Assembly (NCBI RefSeq): GCF_007595705.1
Contig: NZ_NISY01000008.1
Span: forward strand, 299,598 to 363,597
Reading direction: 5' to 3'
Origin: Streptomyces sp. SAJ15
GTDB taxonomy: Bacteria; Actinomycetota; Actinomycetes; Streptomycetales; Streptomycetaceae
DNA length: 64,000 nucleotides
The position numbers and the translations under genes were made by a program. Shown here in pieces: positions 44,187 to 53,657 of this stretch (position 1 is the first letter of the stretch; every line of letters starts with the position of its first letter). The notes below the pieces were generated by a model. That model worked only from the letters and a program-made list of their open reading frames with translations, had not been told where the DNA came from and did not search any database.

Positions 44187-44666
44187 GAGGGGGCTCCCGT
44201 GGTCGCGAGGTGACGTGCGGTGCGGCCTCCGGCCCGGAGTTTCCGGGGGTGCCGACGCTGCGGTTCGGGGGTTTTGCGCCCACCGGTCCACGGGCTACCA
44301 GGGTATCAGCGCCCTGGAGCGGTCGCGTCCGGTGACGCGTGTGAAGGGTGTGCGGAGGGTGTGCGGGCCCTGGGGTGCGAGCCTGGACGGGCGCGGGGAC
44401 ACGCGCGGGACACGGGCCGAAAATCCGTGCGGGAACGCGCCCGGAGAGCCGGTTCTGTTCGGCCACTCGAACGGTCGATCCGGGATGAAGCCACGATGTG
44501 GGACGGCTCCAGCGGATCTCTGTTCTCCGTCGTATCCTGCTCGGACACATGCTGCGAGCCGCGGCCGGCAAGGCACCTACAAGGCATCCACCTGTACGCC
44601 CCGGAAGAAGAGCTCGTCGAGTAACTCCGAGACCGCAAGAGCGCCCCGCGGGGCGAGGCCGTTCGA
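44187..44666. other. Divergent intergenic region between pyrG and the GH15 gene
   Basis: 480 nt with no supported gene. A 14-bp perfect palindrome, CGCCCCGCGGGGCG, lies at 44642-44655, just before the GH15 start, where it could mask the weak ribosome binding region. Short frames on both strands here look random. Confidence 0.45.
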
Positions 44667-46481
44667 ATGGGGATGCACGTGGCCGGGCGCATCGAGGACT
44701 ACGCACTCATCGGTGATATGCAGACCGCCGCCCTGGTCTGCCGGGACGGCACGGTGGACTGGCTGTGTCTGCCGCGCTTCGACTCGCATGCCGTCTTCGC
44801 CGGCCTGCTGGGCACCGAGGAGCACGGTTTCTGGCGGCTGGGTCCCGCGCACGCCACCGGATCCACCCCGCCGCAGGCCGACCGTCGGCGCTACCGCGGC
44901 GACTCCCTGGTGCTGGAGTCGGAGTGGGACACCCCGCGGGGCACGGTGCGCGTCATCGACTTCATGCCGCCACGTGACGGCGCCCCGCAGCTGATCCGCA
45001 TCGTGGAGGGGGTCAGCGGGCGGGTGCCGATGCGCTCCGCGCTGCGGATGCGCTTCTCCTACGGCTGGGTCGTGCCCTGGGTACACAAGATCGACAACCG
45101 GACCGTCGCCGTCGCCGGGCCCGACTCGGTGTGGCTGGACACCGAGGCCGACACCTACGGCAAGAACCTGACCACCTACTCCGACTTCACCGTCGCCCCC
45201 GGCGACCGCATCGCCTTCACCATCAGCTGGCAGCCCTCCCACAAGGAGCCGCCGGCCCTGCCCGACCCCGAGGGCTCGCTGGAGGCGACCGAGGAGTTCT
45301 GGCGCGAGTGGGTCGAGCACTGCACCTACCACGGCCCCTACCGCGACGCGGTGGTCCGCTCGCTGATCACGCTCAAGGCGCTCACCTACGCGCCCACCGG
45401 CGGCATCGTCGCGGCGCCCACCACCTCCCTGCCGGAGGACATCGGCGGCTCCCGCAACTGGGACTACCGCTTCACCTGGTTGCGGGACGCGGCGATCACC
45501 CTCTCCTCGCTGCTGCGCACCGGCTACCGCGAGGAGGCCCGCGCCTGGCGCGAGTGGCTGCTCCGCGCGGTCGCCGGCGACCCGGAGAACCTCCAGATCA
45601 TGTACGGCATCGCGGGCGAGCGGGAGCTCGCGGAGGCCGAGCTGTCCTGGCTCCCCGGCTACGAGGGCTCGCGCCCGGTGCGGATCGGCAACGGCGCGGC
45701 CGGCCAGCTCCAGCTCGACGTCTACGGCGAGGTCACCGAGGCGCTGCACCTGGCGCACATGACCGGGCTCGCCCGCAACGACTACGCCTCGCTGCTCCAG
45801 CTGAAGCTGATCAACTACCTCGAGGACCACTGGGACGAGCCGGACGAGGGCATCTGGGAGGTGCGCGGGCCGCGCCGGCACTTCGTGCACTCCAAGGTGA
45901 TGGCCTGGGTCGCCGTCGACCGCACCATCAAGCTGATCGAGTCCGGCGACGTGGACGGACCGCTGGACCGCTGGCGCGAGCTGCGCGACGAGATCCACCG
46001 GGACGTCTGCGAGAAGGGCTACGACCCGCAGCGCAACACCTTTACCCAGTCCTACGGCTCCAAGGAGCTCGACGCCTCGCTGCTGCTCATCCCGCAGATG
46101 GGCTTCCTGCCGCCGGACGACAAGAGAGTCATCGGCACCATCGAGGCCATCCAGCGCGAGCTGTCCACCTCCGACGGCTTCGTGCTCCGCTACCCGACGG
46201 CCGGTGAGGAGGCCGGGGTGGACGGCCTGGAGGGCGACGAGGGGGCCTTCCTGGCCTGCTCGTTCTGGCTCGCCGACGACCTGGCGATGATCGGCCGGGT
46301 CGACGAGGCCCGGAAGCTGTTCGAGAAGCTGCTGTCGCTCCGCAACGACCTCGGGCTGCTCGCCGAGGAGTGGGACCCGCGGCTCCAGCGCCAGGTGGGC
46401 AACTTTCCCCAGGCGTTCAGCCACGTGCCGCTGATCGACACCGCGCTGCGGCTGACCGCCTCCGGCGCCTACGGCGGCTGA
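44667..46481 (+). CDS. GH15-family glycoside hydrolase (trehalase/glucoamylase-like)
   Basis: 604 residues; ATG at 44667 or 44673. N-terminal trehalase-associated beta domain (IEDYALIGDMQTAALVCRDG, VDWLCLPRFDSHAVFAGLLG). The (alpha/alpha)6 barrel contains GGSRNWDYRFTWLRDAAITL, DEGIWEVRGPRRHFVHSKVM with the probable general acid Glu, and LGLLAEEWDP with the probable base. This subfamily includes actinobacterial trehalases and other alpha-glucosidases. No signal peptide, so it is cytoplasmic. Only 4 nt separate it from the pucR-type gene, so they form an operon. Confidence 0.88.
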   Translation: MGMHVAGRIEDYALIGDMQTAALVCRDGTVDWLCLPRFDSHAVFAGLLGTEEHGFWRLGPAHATGSTPPQADRRRYRGDSLVLESEWDTPRGTVRVIDFMPPRDGAPQLIRIVEGVSGRVPMRSALRMRFSYGWVVPWVHKIDNRTVAVAGPDSVWLDTEADTYGKNLTTYSDFTVAPGDRIAFTISWQPSHKEPPALPDPEGSLEATEEFWREWVEHCTYHGPYRDAVVRSLITLKALTYAPTGGIVAAPTTSLPEDIGGSRNWDYRFTWLRDAAITLSSLLRTGYREEARAWREWLLRAVAGDPENLQIMYGIAGERELAEAELSWLPGYEGSRPVRIGNGAAGQLQLDVYGEVTEALHLAHMTGLARNDYASLLQLKLINYLEDHWDEPDEGIWEVRGPRRHFVHSKVMAWVAVDRTIKLIESGDVDGPLDRWRELRDEIHRDVCEKGYDPQRNTFTQSYGSKELDASLLLIPQMGFLPPDDKRVIGTIEAIQRELSTSDGFVLRYPTAGEEAGVDGLEGDEGAFLACSFWLADDLAMIGRVDEARKLFEKLLSLRNDLGLLAEEWDPRLQRQVGNFPQAFSHVPLIDTALRLTASGAYGG

Positions 46482-46485
46482 CCGT

Positions 46486-48318
46486 ATGCACGCTGGGCGC
46501 GAGAGCGCTCGATCCGGCTCCGGAGACGCGGCCCTCACCGGATCGCCGGACGCGCGCGCTTCGGCGGCGGCCTCCCCCGACGAAGGCTCCCGGGACGGGA
46601 CCGACCCGGCCGGGGCCTCCCGAGCCGGTTCGGGGGCACCGGAGGCACCGGCGGCCATCACCCAGGGCACGATCACCGTGGCGCGGGCGCTGGAGCTGCC
46701 CGCGCTGCGCCGCGGCCTCCCCGAGGTGCTGGTCGCCGGCGACCGGCTGTCCCGCCCGGTGCGCTGGGCGCACGCCGGCGAGACCCCCAACATCGCCTCC
46801 CTGCTCAAGGGCGGCGAGCTGCTGCTGACCACGGGGCTCGGGCTGGGGCCCCGCCCGGCCGAGCAGCGCGCCTTCGTCCGCACCCTCGCCGAGCGGGACA
46901 TCGCCGCGTTGGTGGTGGAGCTGGGCTCACGCTTCACCACGCTGCCCGCCGCGGTGGTCGACACGGCCCGCTCCCATGGGCTGCCGCTGGTCCAGCTGCA
47001 CCGCGAGGTGCCGTTCGTGGCGGTCACCGAGGAGATCCACACCGAGATCGTCAACGAGCACTACGCACTGCTGCGCCGCGCCGAGGAGGTGCACCGCCGG
47101 TGCACCCAGGCGTTGCTGCGCGGCGGCGGGGTGCCGGAGATCCTGCGCCTGCTGGCGGCCTTCGCCGGCAACCCGGTCTTCCTGGAGACGCCCGACGGGC
47201 TGCTGCTGTACGCGGCCGGTCCCGGTCCCGCGGCCCAGCCGGGCACGGCCGACCCGCTCCAGGTGTGGGACGGGCTGCGGGCGCAGCGCGCCGACCGCCG
47301 GCCGGAACCGCCCGCCGGCAGCGTGGTCGCGGACGTCCCCGGCGGCGGTCCGGGCGGTGGCCCCGGCGCCGTACGGGCCAGGTTGACCGTGCTGCCGGTC
47401 GCGCGGCCGCTCGCCGCGGTGCACCGGATCGCGGCGGAGCGGACGGCGGACCTGCTCGCGGTGGTCCTCCTCCAGGCGCGCCAGGAGGAGGAGCTGGCCG
47501 CGCGCGGCCGCGGCGACTTCCTCACCGACCTGGCGGAGGAGCGCATCGAACCGGCGGACGCGCCCGCGCAGGCCCGGGTGTTGGGCTTCCGCCCGCCAGG
47601 GGACGGCCCGCTGCTGCCGATGGTGATGCGCGTGGGCTCCGGCCTGCCCGGGGCGGGCCCGGCGGGCGCCCCCGGGGAGAGCTGGGCGGCCCTGGCCCAC
47701 GCCGTGCACGAGGAGCTCTCGGCGGTGGGCGCACCGGTGCTCATGGGCGTGCGACTCCCGGAGGGCCGGATGCCGCTGCTGGTCGGGCTGCGCGACGCGG
47801 CCGAGCGCGGCGCGGTCGCCGACCGGGTCGCCGCCGCGCTGCGCGCCGGGGTGGCGCGGGCCTGGCCGGAGCGGGCCGGCTCCCGCCCGCCGGTGGTGGT
47901 CGTGGGCGTCGCGGGCGACTGGGCGGCGGTCGGCGCCGAGCTGCGGCACGCGGCCGAGGCGGCCAACGCGGCCCAGGGGCTGGCCGACCGGCCCTGGCAC
48001 GATGTGCGGCGCACGGAAGTCGACGTATTGCTGTGGCGACTGCGCGAGCACGGCGACCTGGCGGCGTTCGTGGACCGGGTGATCGGCCCGCTGCTGGCCC
48101 ATGACCGCACCGCCCGGCCGCCGCTGATCCCCACGCTGGAGGCGTATCTGGCGCACGCCGGCCGCAAGGCGGAGACCGCGCGCGAGCTGCACCTCAACCG
48201 GCAGACCCTCTACGACCGGCTGGCCCGCATCGCCCGGCTGCTCGGCAGCGACCTGGAGGACCCGCAGACCGTCCTCGCCCTCGGCCTGGCCCTCCAGGCC
48301 CGCCGACACGTCCAGTGA
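46486..48318 (+). CDS. PucR-family transcriptional regulator
   Basis: 610 residues. A disordered Ala/Ser/Gly-rich N-terminus (about 1-60) precedes the PucR N-terminal domain (ITVARALELPALRRGLPEVL, GGELLLTTGLGLG), a GGDEF-like central region, and a C-terminal PucR/CdaR helix-turn-helix (LAHAGRKAETARELHLNRQT, LYDRLARIARLLG). Such regulators control purine breakdown or other nitrogen pathways, usually as activators. Cotranscription with a GH15 enzyme is unusual; its targets are unknown. Confidence 0.88.
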   Translation: MHAGRESARSGSGDAALTGSPDARASAAASPDEGSRDGTDPAGASRAGSGAPEAPAAITQGTITVARALELPALRRGLPEVLVAGDRLSRPVRWAHAGETPNIASLLKGGELLLTTGLGLGPRPAEQRAFVRTLAERDIAALVVELGSRFTTLPAAVVDTARSHGLPLVQLHREVPFVAVTEEIHTEIVNEHYALLRRAEEVHRRCTQALLRGGGVPEILRLLAAFAGNPVFLETPDGLLLYAAGPGPAAQPGTADPLQVWDGLRAQRADRRPEPPAGSVVADVPGGGPGGGPGAVRARLTVLPVARPLAAVHRIAAERTADLLAVVLLQARQEEELAARGRGDFLTDLAEERIEPADAPAQARVLGFRPPGDGPLLPMVMRVGSGLPGAGPAGAPGESWAALAHAVHEELSAVGAPVLMGVRLPEGRMPLLVGLRDAAERGAVADRVAAALRAGVARAWPERAGSRPPVVVVGVAGDWAAVGAELRHAAEAANAAQGLADRPWHDVRRTEVDVLLWRLREHGDLAAFVDRVIGPLLAHDRTARPPLIPTLEAYLAHAGRKAETARELHLNRQTLYDRLARIARLLGSDLEDPQTVLALGLALQARRHVQ

Positions 48319-48339
48319 CCGACCGCCACCGCCCCGAGT

Positions 48340-48560
48340 GAACCCCCGGGCCTCGCGCGTGCGCACGCGCGGGTGTCCCCTCCGAACCGACCGGCTGAGG
48401 TCTGTTCGAACCCTCGCGCGTGCGCACGCGCGGGTGCCCCACCACTTCCTGGCTTCGTACTCTTCGCGCGCGGGCCCACACGTGGGTGACCCGGCCGCCC
48501 GCGGCCGGGGCCCGGCCTACCTTGCGCGTGCACGCAGGGGGGTGCCGATCCCGGTCTCGC
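48340..48560. repeat. Array of GC-rich palindromes after the PucR gene
   Basis: The 18-bp perfect palindrome CGCGCGTGCGCACGCGCG occurs at 48354-48371 and 48415-48432, 61 nt apart, each followed by GGTG. Degenerate relatives follow around 48478 (CCCACACGTGGG) and 48523 (GCGTGCACGC). They lie between convergent genes (PucR and GT4), so one or more may act as terminators. Confidence 0.7.
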
Positions 48561-48957
48561 TCGCGCCGGCGCCCGCGGCCGTCTCTCTCTCCTGACCTCC
48601 GATCCACCCCGCCAGCGGGCCGACAGGTCGGCGTGTGCCGGCTTCACCGCTCCGGTCCCACCAGCGCGTCCCGCGTCCCGGCATGGGCCGGCGGGCGCGT
48701 TGGCGCGTGGGTTGGCTGGATCCGGGTCACTCCTGGGGATGAATCCGGGGCCGGTTTCGCGGCCGTCGGGTGGGGCTTCGGGGCGGCCCTCGGCCTTGTC
48801 CGGGCCGGGCCCGGGGTTGTTTTCAGCCGTCCGCCAGACGGATTCGGGCCAGCTTTCGGCACGGGATGCGAAACAAGGTTCGACACGGGTGTTCGAAGCG
48901 GGATGCGGGGATGCGGCGGGGCCGGTTCCGGGTCGGGCGGTTCGGCGCCGGGCCCGG
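48561..48957. other. Rest of the convergent intergenic gap
   Basis: About 400 nt to the GT4 stop codon. No conserved protein is recognised in any frame. The composition is slightly less biased than coding DNA nearby. Partial repeats such as TTCGACACGGGTGTTCGAA (48871-48895 region) are imperfect. Confidence 0.4.
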
Positions 48958-50085
48958 TCAGCGTTGGGCGACCTCGTCGTAGACACGCAGCACATGGGCG
49001 ACGGTGTCGTCCTCGGTGGGCCAGCCGGCGGCCTGGGCGAGGCCGGCGGCGGCGAGTTCGGCACGGCGGGCCGGGTCGGAGAGGAGCCGGAGCACGGCGG
49101 CGGCGAGGGCTTCGGGACTCCCGTAGGGGACGAGTTCGGCGGCCTCGCCGACCAGGTCGGGGACGCCGCCCACCGCGGTGGCCACCAGCGGCACCCCGGC
49201 GTGCAGCGCCTCCTGGGCGAGCAGCGAGCGCGCCTCCCAGGGGCTGGACAGCACCGCCATGTCGGCCGCCGCCAGCAGCTCCGGCACATCGTCGCGCCGG
49301 CCCAGCAGCCGCACCGGCAGGCCCTCGTCGTCGATCCGCCGTTGCAGCGCCGCCCGGTCCCGGCCCTCGCCGGCGACCGCCAGCAGCGGCTGCGGATCGA
49401 GGTCGCGCCAGGCGTGGGCGGCGTCGAGCAGCGGGTCGAAGCCGGCGTCGGCCTCCAGCCGGCCCACCGAGAGCAGCAGCGGCCGTTCCACCGCGCCGAG
49501 GTCGGCGCGGGTCTTGTGCCACCAGTCGTCCCCGCGGTCCGGGGCCGGAGGCCGCGCGGGCACGGCGACCGGGGCGAGCCGGGCGTCGCGGGCGCCCCGG
49601 GCGCGGGCCCGGTCCACCAGGTCGGAGGAGGCCCCGAGCACCACAGCGGCGGCACGCGCCACCCTCCGCTCCACCACTCGGGCCAGGTGCTCGCGACGGC
49701 CGGCGGGGCGGCCGCGGGCGTGCCAGGTGACGATCAGCGGGGTGGACCGGCCCTGGAGCGCGAGCGCGGCCAGCAGCCCGGACCGTACACCGTGGGCGTG
49801 CACCAACCCGGCCCCGGAGCAGGCCGCGCGCAGGGCCGCCACATCGCCGGCGCCGGTGCGGGCATCGACCGGGGAGAAGCGGGCGCCGGCCGCGGTGAAG
49901 CCGTACCCCTGCTCGGCGCTCCAGGGCGCGCACACCGTCACCCGCAGCCCGCGCGCCACCAGGCCGGCCGCGAGCGAGCGCACATGCACCCCGCTGCCCC
50001 AGGCTCCGCTGCCCAGCACCTGCACGGCGTGCAGCGGCGACTGCCCGTGCGGCGGAACCGGTGTGCTGCTCACGGTGCTGCTCAC
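48958..50085 (-). CDS. GT4-family glycosyltransferase
   Basis: 375 residues; GTG at 50085 with AGGGGAG about 10 nt upstream, chosen over a much longer open frame with an Arg-rich head. Begins with HAVQVLGSGAWGSGVHVRSL (nucleotide-binding turn), VHAHGVRSGLLAAL, TWHARGRPAGR, then LLSVGRLEADAGFDPLLDA and the E-x7-E region SSPWEARSLLAQEALHAGVP, followed by VGGVPDLVGE. A cytoplasmic or membrane-associated retaining glycosyltransferase, acceptor unknown. Same strand as recN but 418 nt downstream of it, so possibly a separate transcript. Confidence 0.87.
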   Translation of the reverse strand: MSSTVSSTPVPPHGQSPLHAVQVLGSGAWGSGVHVRSLAAGLVARGLRVTVCAPWSAEQGYGFTAAGARFSPVDARTGAGDVAALRAACSGAGLVHAHGVRSGLLAALALQGRSTPLIVTWHARGRPAGRREHLARVVERRVARAAAVVLGASSDLVDRARARGARDARLAPVAVPARPPAPDRGDDWWHKTRADLGAVERPLLLSVGRLEADAGFDPLLDAAHAWRDLDPQPLLAVAGEGRDRAALQRRIDDEGLPVRLLGRRDDVPELLAAADMAVLSSPWEARSLLAQEALHAGVPLVATAVGGVPDLVGEAAELVPYGSPEALAAAVLRLLSDPARRAELAAAGLAQAAGWPTEDDTVAHVLRVYDEVAQR

Positions 50086-50503
50086 GCGGGCTGGACTCCC
50101 CTGGCTGGTGTCAGGTGGCGCTGGGCGGGTGGCGTAGGCGGCCTCCGGCGATGCGGGAACGGCACGGAGCGCCTCGCCCAGGATGCCAGTTCCGGTGACC
50201 GCCCCGATGCAACGGCCCCGTCCGCTGCGCCCCCGGGCCCGTCCGACGCGACCGGGCGCCCCACCCGCACGAGCGACGCGGCACGCCGCCCGTGCCGCCT
50301 CTGACGTGGGAGTCGGCACCGCCGGACGGCACCCGCGTGGACTTCCCGGGCGGGGGCGGGGGCGGACGGGGCGTTCCGGCCGTCGAACCGCCGCGCCGGA
50401 CGGCGGCTTCCGGTGTGTGGAAGCAGCGCCGGAGCCCCGGGGCCGGCGTGTGCGCCACGGGCGTGAGACGGCGGGCGACTCGGGGGGGGCCGCGCCGTGA
50501 CGG
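50086..50503. other. Intergenic gap between recN and the GT4 gene
   Basis: 418 nt without a supported gene. In related actinobacteria the steA gene is expected directly after recN, but no SteA-like sequence is visible in any frame here. It contains Gly/Pro-coding-looking low-complexity GGGCGGGGGCGG runs. Confidence 0.45.
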
Positions 50504-52249
50504 TCAGCGCGCGTGGGTCGCGCGGGCCGCCGCCAGCAGCTCCTCGGCGTGGGCGCGGGCCAGTTGGGAGTCCTCCTGGCCGGCGAGCATGCGGGAGAGT
50601 TCGCGGACGCGGTCCTCGCCCTCCATGGCCTGGACGCCGCTGCGCGTGACGGAGCCGTCGTTGGTCTTCTCGACCACCAGGTGCCGGTCGGCGAAGGCGG
50701 CCACCTGCGGGAGGTGGGTGACGACGACGACCTGCGCGGACTGGGCGAGCCGGGCCAGCCGGCGGCCGATCTCGACCGCGGCCTTGCCGCCGACGCCCGC
50801 GTCCACCTCGTCGAAGAGGTACGTGGGCACCGGGTCGGAGCCGGCGAACACGACCTCGACGGCCAGCATCACGCGGGAGAGCTCACCGCCGGAGGCGCCC
50901 TTGGCGATGGGGCGGGGGACGGCGCCGGGGTGCGGGGCGAGCAGCAGCTCGACCTCGTCGGCCCCCTGCGGCCCGTAGAGCACCGGACGGCCGCCGACCT
51001 CGATGCCCGCGGTCTCGTCGGCCGACTCGGTCTGCCGGATCTCGAAGCTGACCCGCGCGTGCGGCATGGCCAGCTCCGCCAGTTCGGCGGTGACGGCCTC
51101 GGCGAAGCGGCCGGCCGCCTCCGTACGGGCGTCGGTGAGGGTCTGCGCCAGGGTGCCCAGCTCCGCGCGGAGGGCGTCGCGCTCCGCGGTCAGCTCACCG
51201 ATGCGGTCGTCGTCGCCGTCCAGTTCGGCCAGTCGGGCGGCCCCCCGCTCGGCCCAGGCGAGCACGTCCGCGACACTCTCGCCGTACTTGCGCGTCAGGT
51301 GGGTGAGCGTCGCCCGGCGCTCCTCGACGGCGGCCAGCCGGCGCGGGTCGGCGTCCAGGTCGTCGGCGTACCCGGCCAGTTCGCCCGCCGCGTCGGAGAG
51401 CAGGATGCCGATCTCGCCGACCCGGTCGGCCAGCGCCGCCAGCGCCGGGTCGTGGGAGCGCACGGACTCCAGGGCGCGGTGGGCGCCGGCCACCAGCGTG
51501 GCCGCGTCCACCCCCTCGAGGTCCTCGGGGTCGCCGGCGAGCGCGGTGTGCGCGGCGGTCGCGGCGGAGGCGAGCGCCTCGGCGTGGCCCAGCCGCTCCG
51601 CCTCGGCGGCGAGCTCGGCGTCCTCGCCCGGCAGGGGTTCGGCGGCGGCGATCTCGTCCAGGCCGAAGCGCAGCAGATCGGCCTCCTGGGCGCGTTCCCG
51701 GGCCCGGGTGGTCAGCTCGTCCAGCTCGGCGGAGACGGCGCGCAGCCGGCCGTAGGCGGCCGCGTACTTCTCCAGCGGCCCGGCGACCGCGGCGCCCGCG
51801 TAGCGGTCCAGCGCCTGGCGCTGCCGGGCGGGGCGCAGCAGGCCCTGCTGGTCGGTCTGCCCGTGGACGGCGACGAGCTCGTCGGCCAGCTCGCTCAGCA
51901 GCCCCACGGGGACCGCGCGGCCGCCCACGTGGGCGCGCGAGCGTCCTTCCGCGGAGAGCGTCCGGCTGATCAGCAGCGCGCCGTCGTCCAGCTCGGCCCC
52001 GGCCTCCTCGGCCCGTACGGCGACCGAGGACCGCCGGTCGACCGCGATCCGGCCCTCCACGACGGCCGACTTCGCCCCGATCCGCACCAGACCGGCGTCG
52101 GCCCGTCCGCCCAGCAACAGGCCCAGGCTGGTCACCACCATGGTCTTGCCCGCGCCCGTCTCACCGGTCACCGCGGTGAATCCGGGCGAGAGCTCCACCA
52201 CCGCGTCGTCGATGACGCCCAGCGCACGTATCCGCATCTCCTCCAGCAC
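50504..52249 (-). CDS. recN: DNA repair protein RecN
   Basis: 581 residues from GTG 52249 (ATG 52261 or 52237 are alternatives). SMC-like ATPase: N-terminal VVELSPGFTAVTGETGAGKT with Walker A, VRIGAKSAVVEGRI, a coiled-coil arm through about 150-390, signature ASGGELSRVMLAVEVV and Walker B TYLFDEVDAGVGG. RecN acts in double-strand break repair, holding ends for RecA. It follows nadK and tlyA on the same strand, the conserved actinobacterial order, with a 334-nt gap from nadK containing repeats. Confidence 0.95.
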   Translation of the reverse strand: MLEEMRIRALGVIDDAVVELSPGFTAVTGETGAGKTMVVTSLGLLLGGRADAGLVRIGAKSAVVEGRIAVDRRSSVAVRAEEAGAELDDGALLISRTLSAEGRSRAHVGGRAVPVGLLSELADELVAVHGQTDQQGLLRPARQRQALDRYAGAAVAGPLEKYAAAYGRLRAVSAELDELTTRARERAQEADLLRFGLDEIAAAEPLPGEDAELAAEAERLGHAEALASAATAAHTALAGDPEDLEGVDAATLVAGAHRALESVRSHDPALAALADRVGEIGILLSDAAGELAGYADDLDADPRRLAAVEERRATLTHLTRKYGESVADVLAWAERGAARLAELDGDDDRIGELTAERDALRAELGTLAQTLTDARTEAAGRFAEAVTAELAELAMPHARVSFEIRQTESADETAGIEVGGRPVLYGPQGADEVELLLAPHPGAVPRPIAKGASGGELSRVMLAVEVVFAGSDPVPTYLFDEVDAGVGGKAAVEIGRRLARLAQSAQVVVVTHLPQVAAFADRHLVVEKTNDGSVTRSGVQAMEGEDRVRELSRMLAGQEDSQLARAHAEELLAAARATHAR

Positions 52250-52402
52250 GCCCAAGACCATACGAGGTTTCCGGCCCGGCCGGCGACGGGGTGCCGGCGT
52301 GGCGCCGGGCCGGACCGGCTCCACCGCGCGGCCGCCCCGGCCTCCGGGCCGCTCCGGCGCTGATCACGGCGCCGGCGGCGGTCGACGGGAAGGCGCGGGA
52401 GA

Positions 52403-52420
52403 GCGCCGCCTTGGCGGCGC
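52403..52420. repeat. Short perfect inverted repeat
   Basis: GCGCCGCC TT GGCGGCGC forms an 8-bp stem with a 2-nt centre between nadK and recN. It might contribute to termination or processing. Confidence 0.4.
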
Positions 52421-52455
52421 ACCGGCGGCCTCGAACCCCCTCAGTGGGTGAACGG

Positions 52456-52542
52456 TCTCCGGCCGCGCCCGGCGGAGCGGGCGCGACCGGAGAAGGCGGG
52501 CGCGACCGGAGAAGGCGGGCGCGACCGGAGAAGGCGGGCGCG
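52456..52542 (-). repeat. nadK-downstream hairpin with one arm tandemly triplicated
   Basis: TCTCCGGCCGCGCCCG (52456-52471) can pair with CGGGCGCGACCGGAGA at 52478-52493 with one mismatch, forming a terminator-like hairpin. The arm is part of a 19-nt unit CGGGCGCGACCGGAGAAGG repeated exactly at 52478, 52497 and 52516, with a partial fourth from 52535. Any of the three copies could pair with the single left arm. Confidence 0.8.
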
Positions 52543-52583
52543 GCGACGGCCGCGGGTGCGGTGGGGTGCGCCGCGCCGGGGTG

Positions 52584-53657
52584 TCAGTGGGGGGCGCCCC
52601 GCCAGCCGGCGACCGGGAGGGCGAACTTCGCGACCAGCCGGTCCGTGAACGAGGCGTGGTGCAGCCGGGCGAGCCGGACCGGGACGGCGCCGCGGCGCAC
52701 CTCGACGCGCGCGCCGGCGGGGAGTTCCACGGTGCGGCGGCCGTCACACCACAGCACGCCGTGCGGGGTCTGGGGCTGCACCTCCACCGCGAGCACCGAG
52801 TCGGGCGCGGTCACCAGGGGCTTGGCGAAGAGGGCGTGGGCGCTGATGGGCACCATCAGCAGGGCCTCGACCTCGGGCCAGACGACGGGCCCGCCGGCGG
52901 AGAACGCGTACGCCGTGGAGCCCGTGGGTGTGGCGCAGACGACGCCGTCGCCGCCGAAGCGCGACACGGGGCGGCCGTCGACCTCGGTGACCACCTCCAG
53001 CAGCCGCTCGCGGGCGGCCTTCTCGACGGACGCCTCGTTCAGCGCCCAGTCGGTGTGCACGATCTGGCCGTCGTTGCGGACCAGCACGTCGAGGGTCATC
53101 CGCTCCTCGACCTCGTAGGAGCGGGTGACCACCCGGTCCACGACCTTGTCGAGGTCGTCGCGCTCGGCCTCGGCGAGGAAGCCGACCCGTCCGAGGTTGA
53201 CGCCGAGCATCGGCACCCCGGAGATCCGGGCGTACTCGGCGCCGCGCAGCAGCGTCCCGTCACCCCCCAGGACCACCAGCAGCTCGCAGCCCTCCAGGAC
53301 GTTCGGGCCGGAGTCCACCAGCTCCACGGACGACGGCAGGGGCAGGTCGGCGGCCTCCTCGGCGAGCACCCGCACGCCGATGCCGCAGCGCAGCAGGCCC
53401 TGCACGACCAGCTCGGCGCTGCGGATGGCCGCGGGGCGGCCGGTGTGGGCGAGCAGGAAGACGGTGCGGCGCCCGGTGTCCGGCGGGCACGCCGCCGTCC
53501 TCGCGGGCTCGGCCCGCTTCCCCTGCCCCGCGCCCACGGTCTCCCCCGTCCCCGCGGTGTCCGCCCGCGCGGCGGGCGTGGTCGAGTCGGCCGCTCCGGC
53601 CGACTCCGTCGGCTCGGCCGCTCCGGCTGCTGATGAACCTGCTCCTGAAGTGGTCAA
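52584..53657 (-). CDS. nadK: NAD kinase
   Basis: 357 residues if started at TTG 53657, which overlaps the tlyA stop by 4 nt (TTGA). The catalytic protein begins near residue 65 (RRTVFLLAHTGRPAAI); the first 60 residues are Ala/Ser/Thr/Gly-rich and absent from most NAD kinases (about 300 residues), so a later start, for example a GTG near VGAGQGKRAEP, is possible. Motifs: VVLGGDGTLLRGAE, NEASVEKAAR, and GDGVVCATPTGSTAY. Phosphorylates NAD to NADP. Confidence 0.93.
   Translation of the reverse strand: MTTSGAGSSAAGAAEPTESAGAADSTTPAARADTAGTGETVGAGQGKRAEPARTAACPPDTGRRTVFLLAHTGRPAAIRSAELVVQGLLRCGIGVRVLAEEAADLPLPSSVELVDSGPNVLEGCELLVVLGGDGTLLRGAEYARISGVPMLGVNLGRVGFLAEAERDDLDKVVDRVVTRSYEVEERMTLDVLVRNDGQIVHTDWALNEASVEKAARERLLEVVTEVDGRPVSRFGGDGVVCATPTGSTAYAFSAGGPVVWPEVEALLMVPISAHALFAKPLVTAPDSVLAVEVQPQTPHGVLWCDGRRTVELPAGARVEVRRGAVPVRLARLHHASFTDRLVAKFALPVAGWRGAPH

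Noticed and set aside
44220..44624. Small protein between pyrG and the GH15 gene, ending in an acidic peptide
   Set aside because: No ribosome binding site, no recognisable domain and atypical codon-position composition; treated as random.
48340..48560. Possible CRISPR array or attachment site at the palindromes
   Set aside because: Only two exact copies with no spacer-like series, and no integrase or cas genes nearby.
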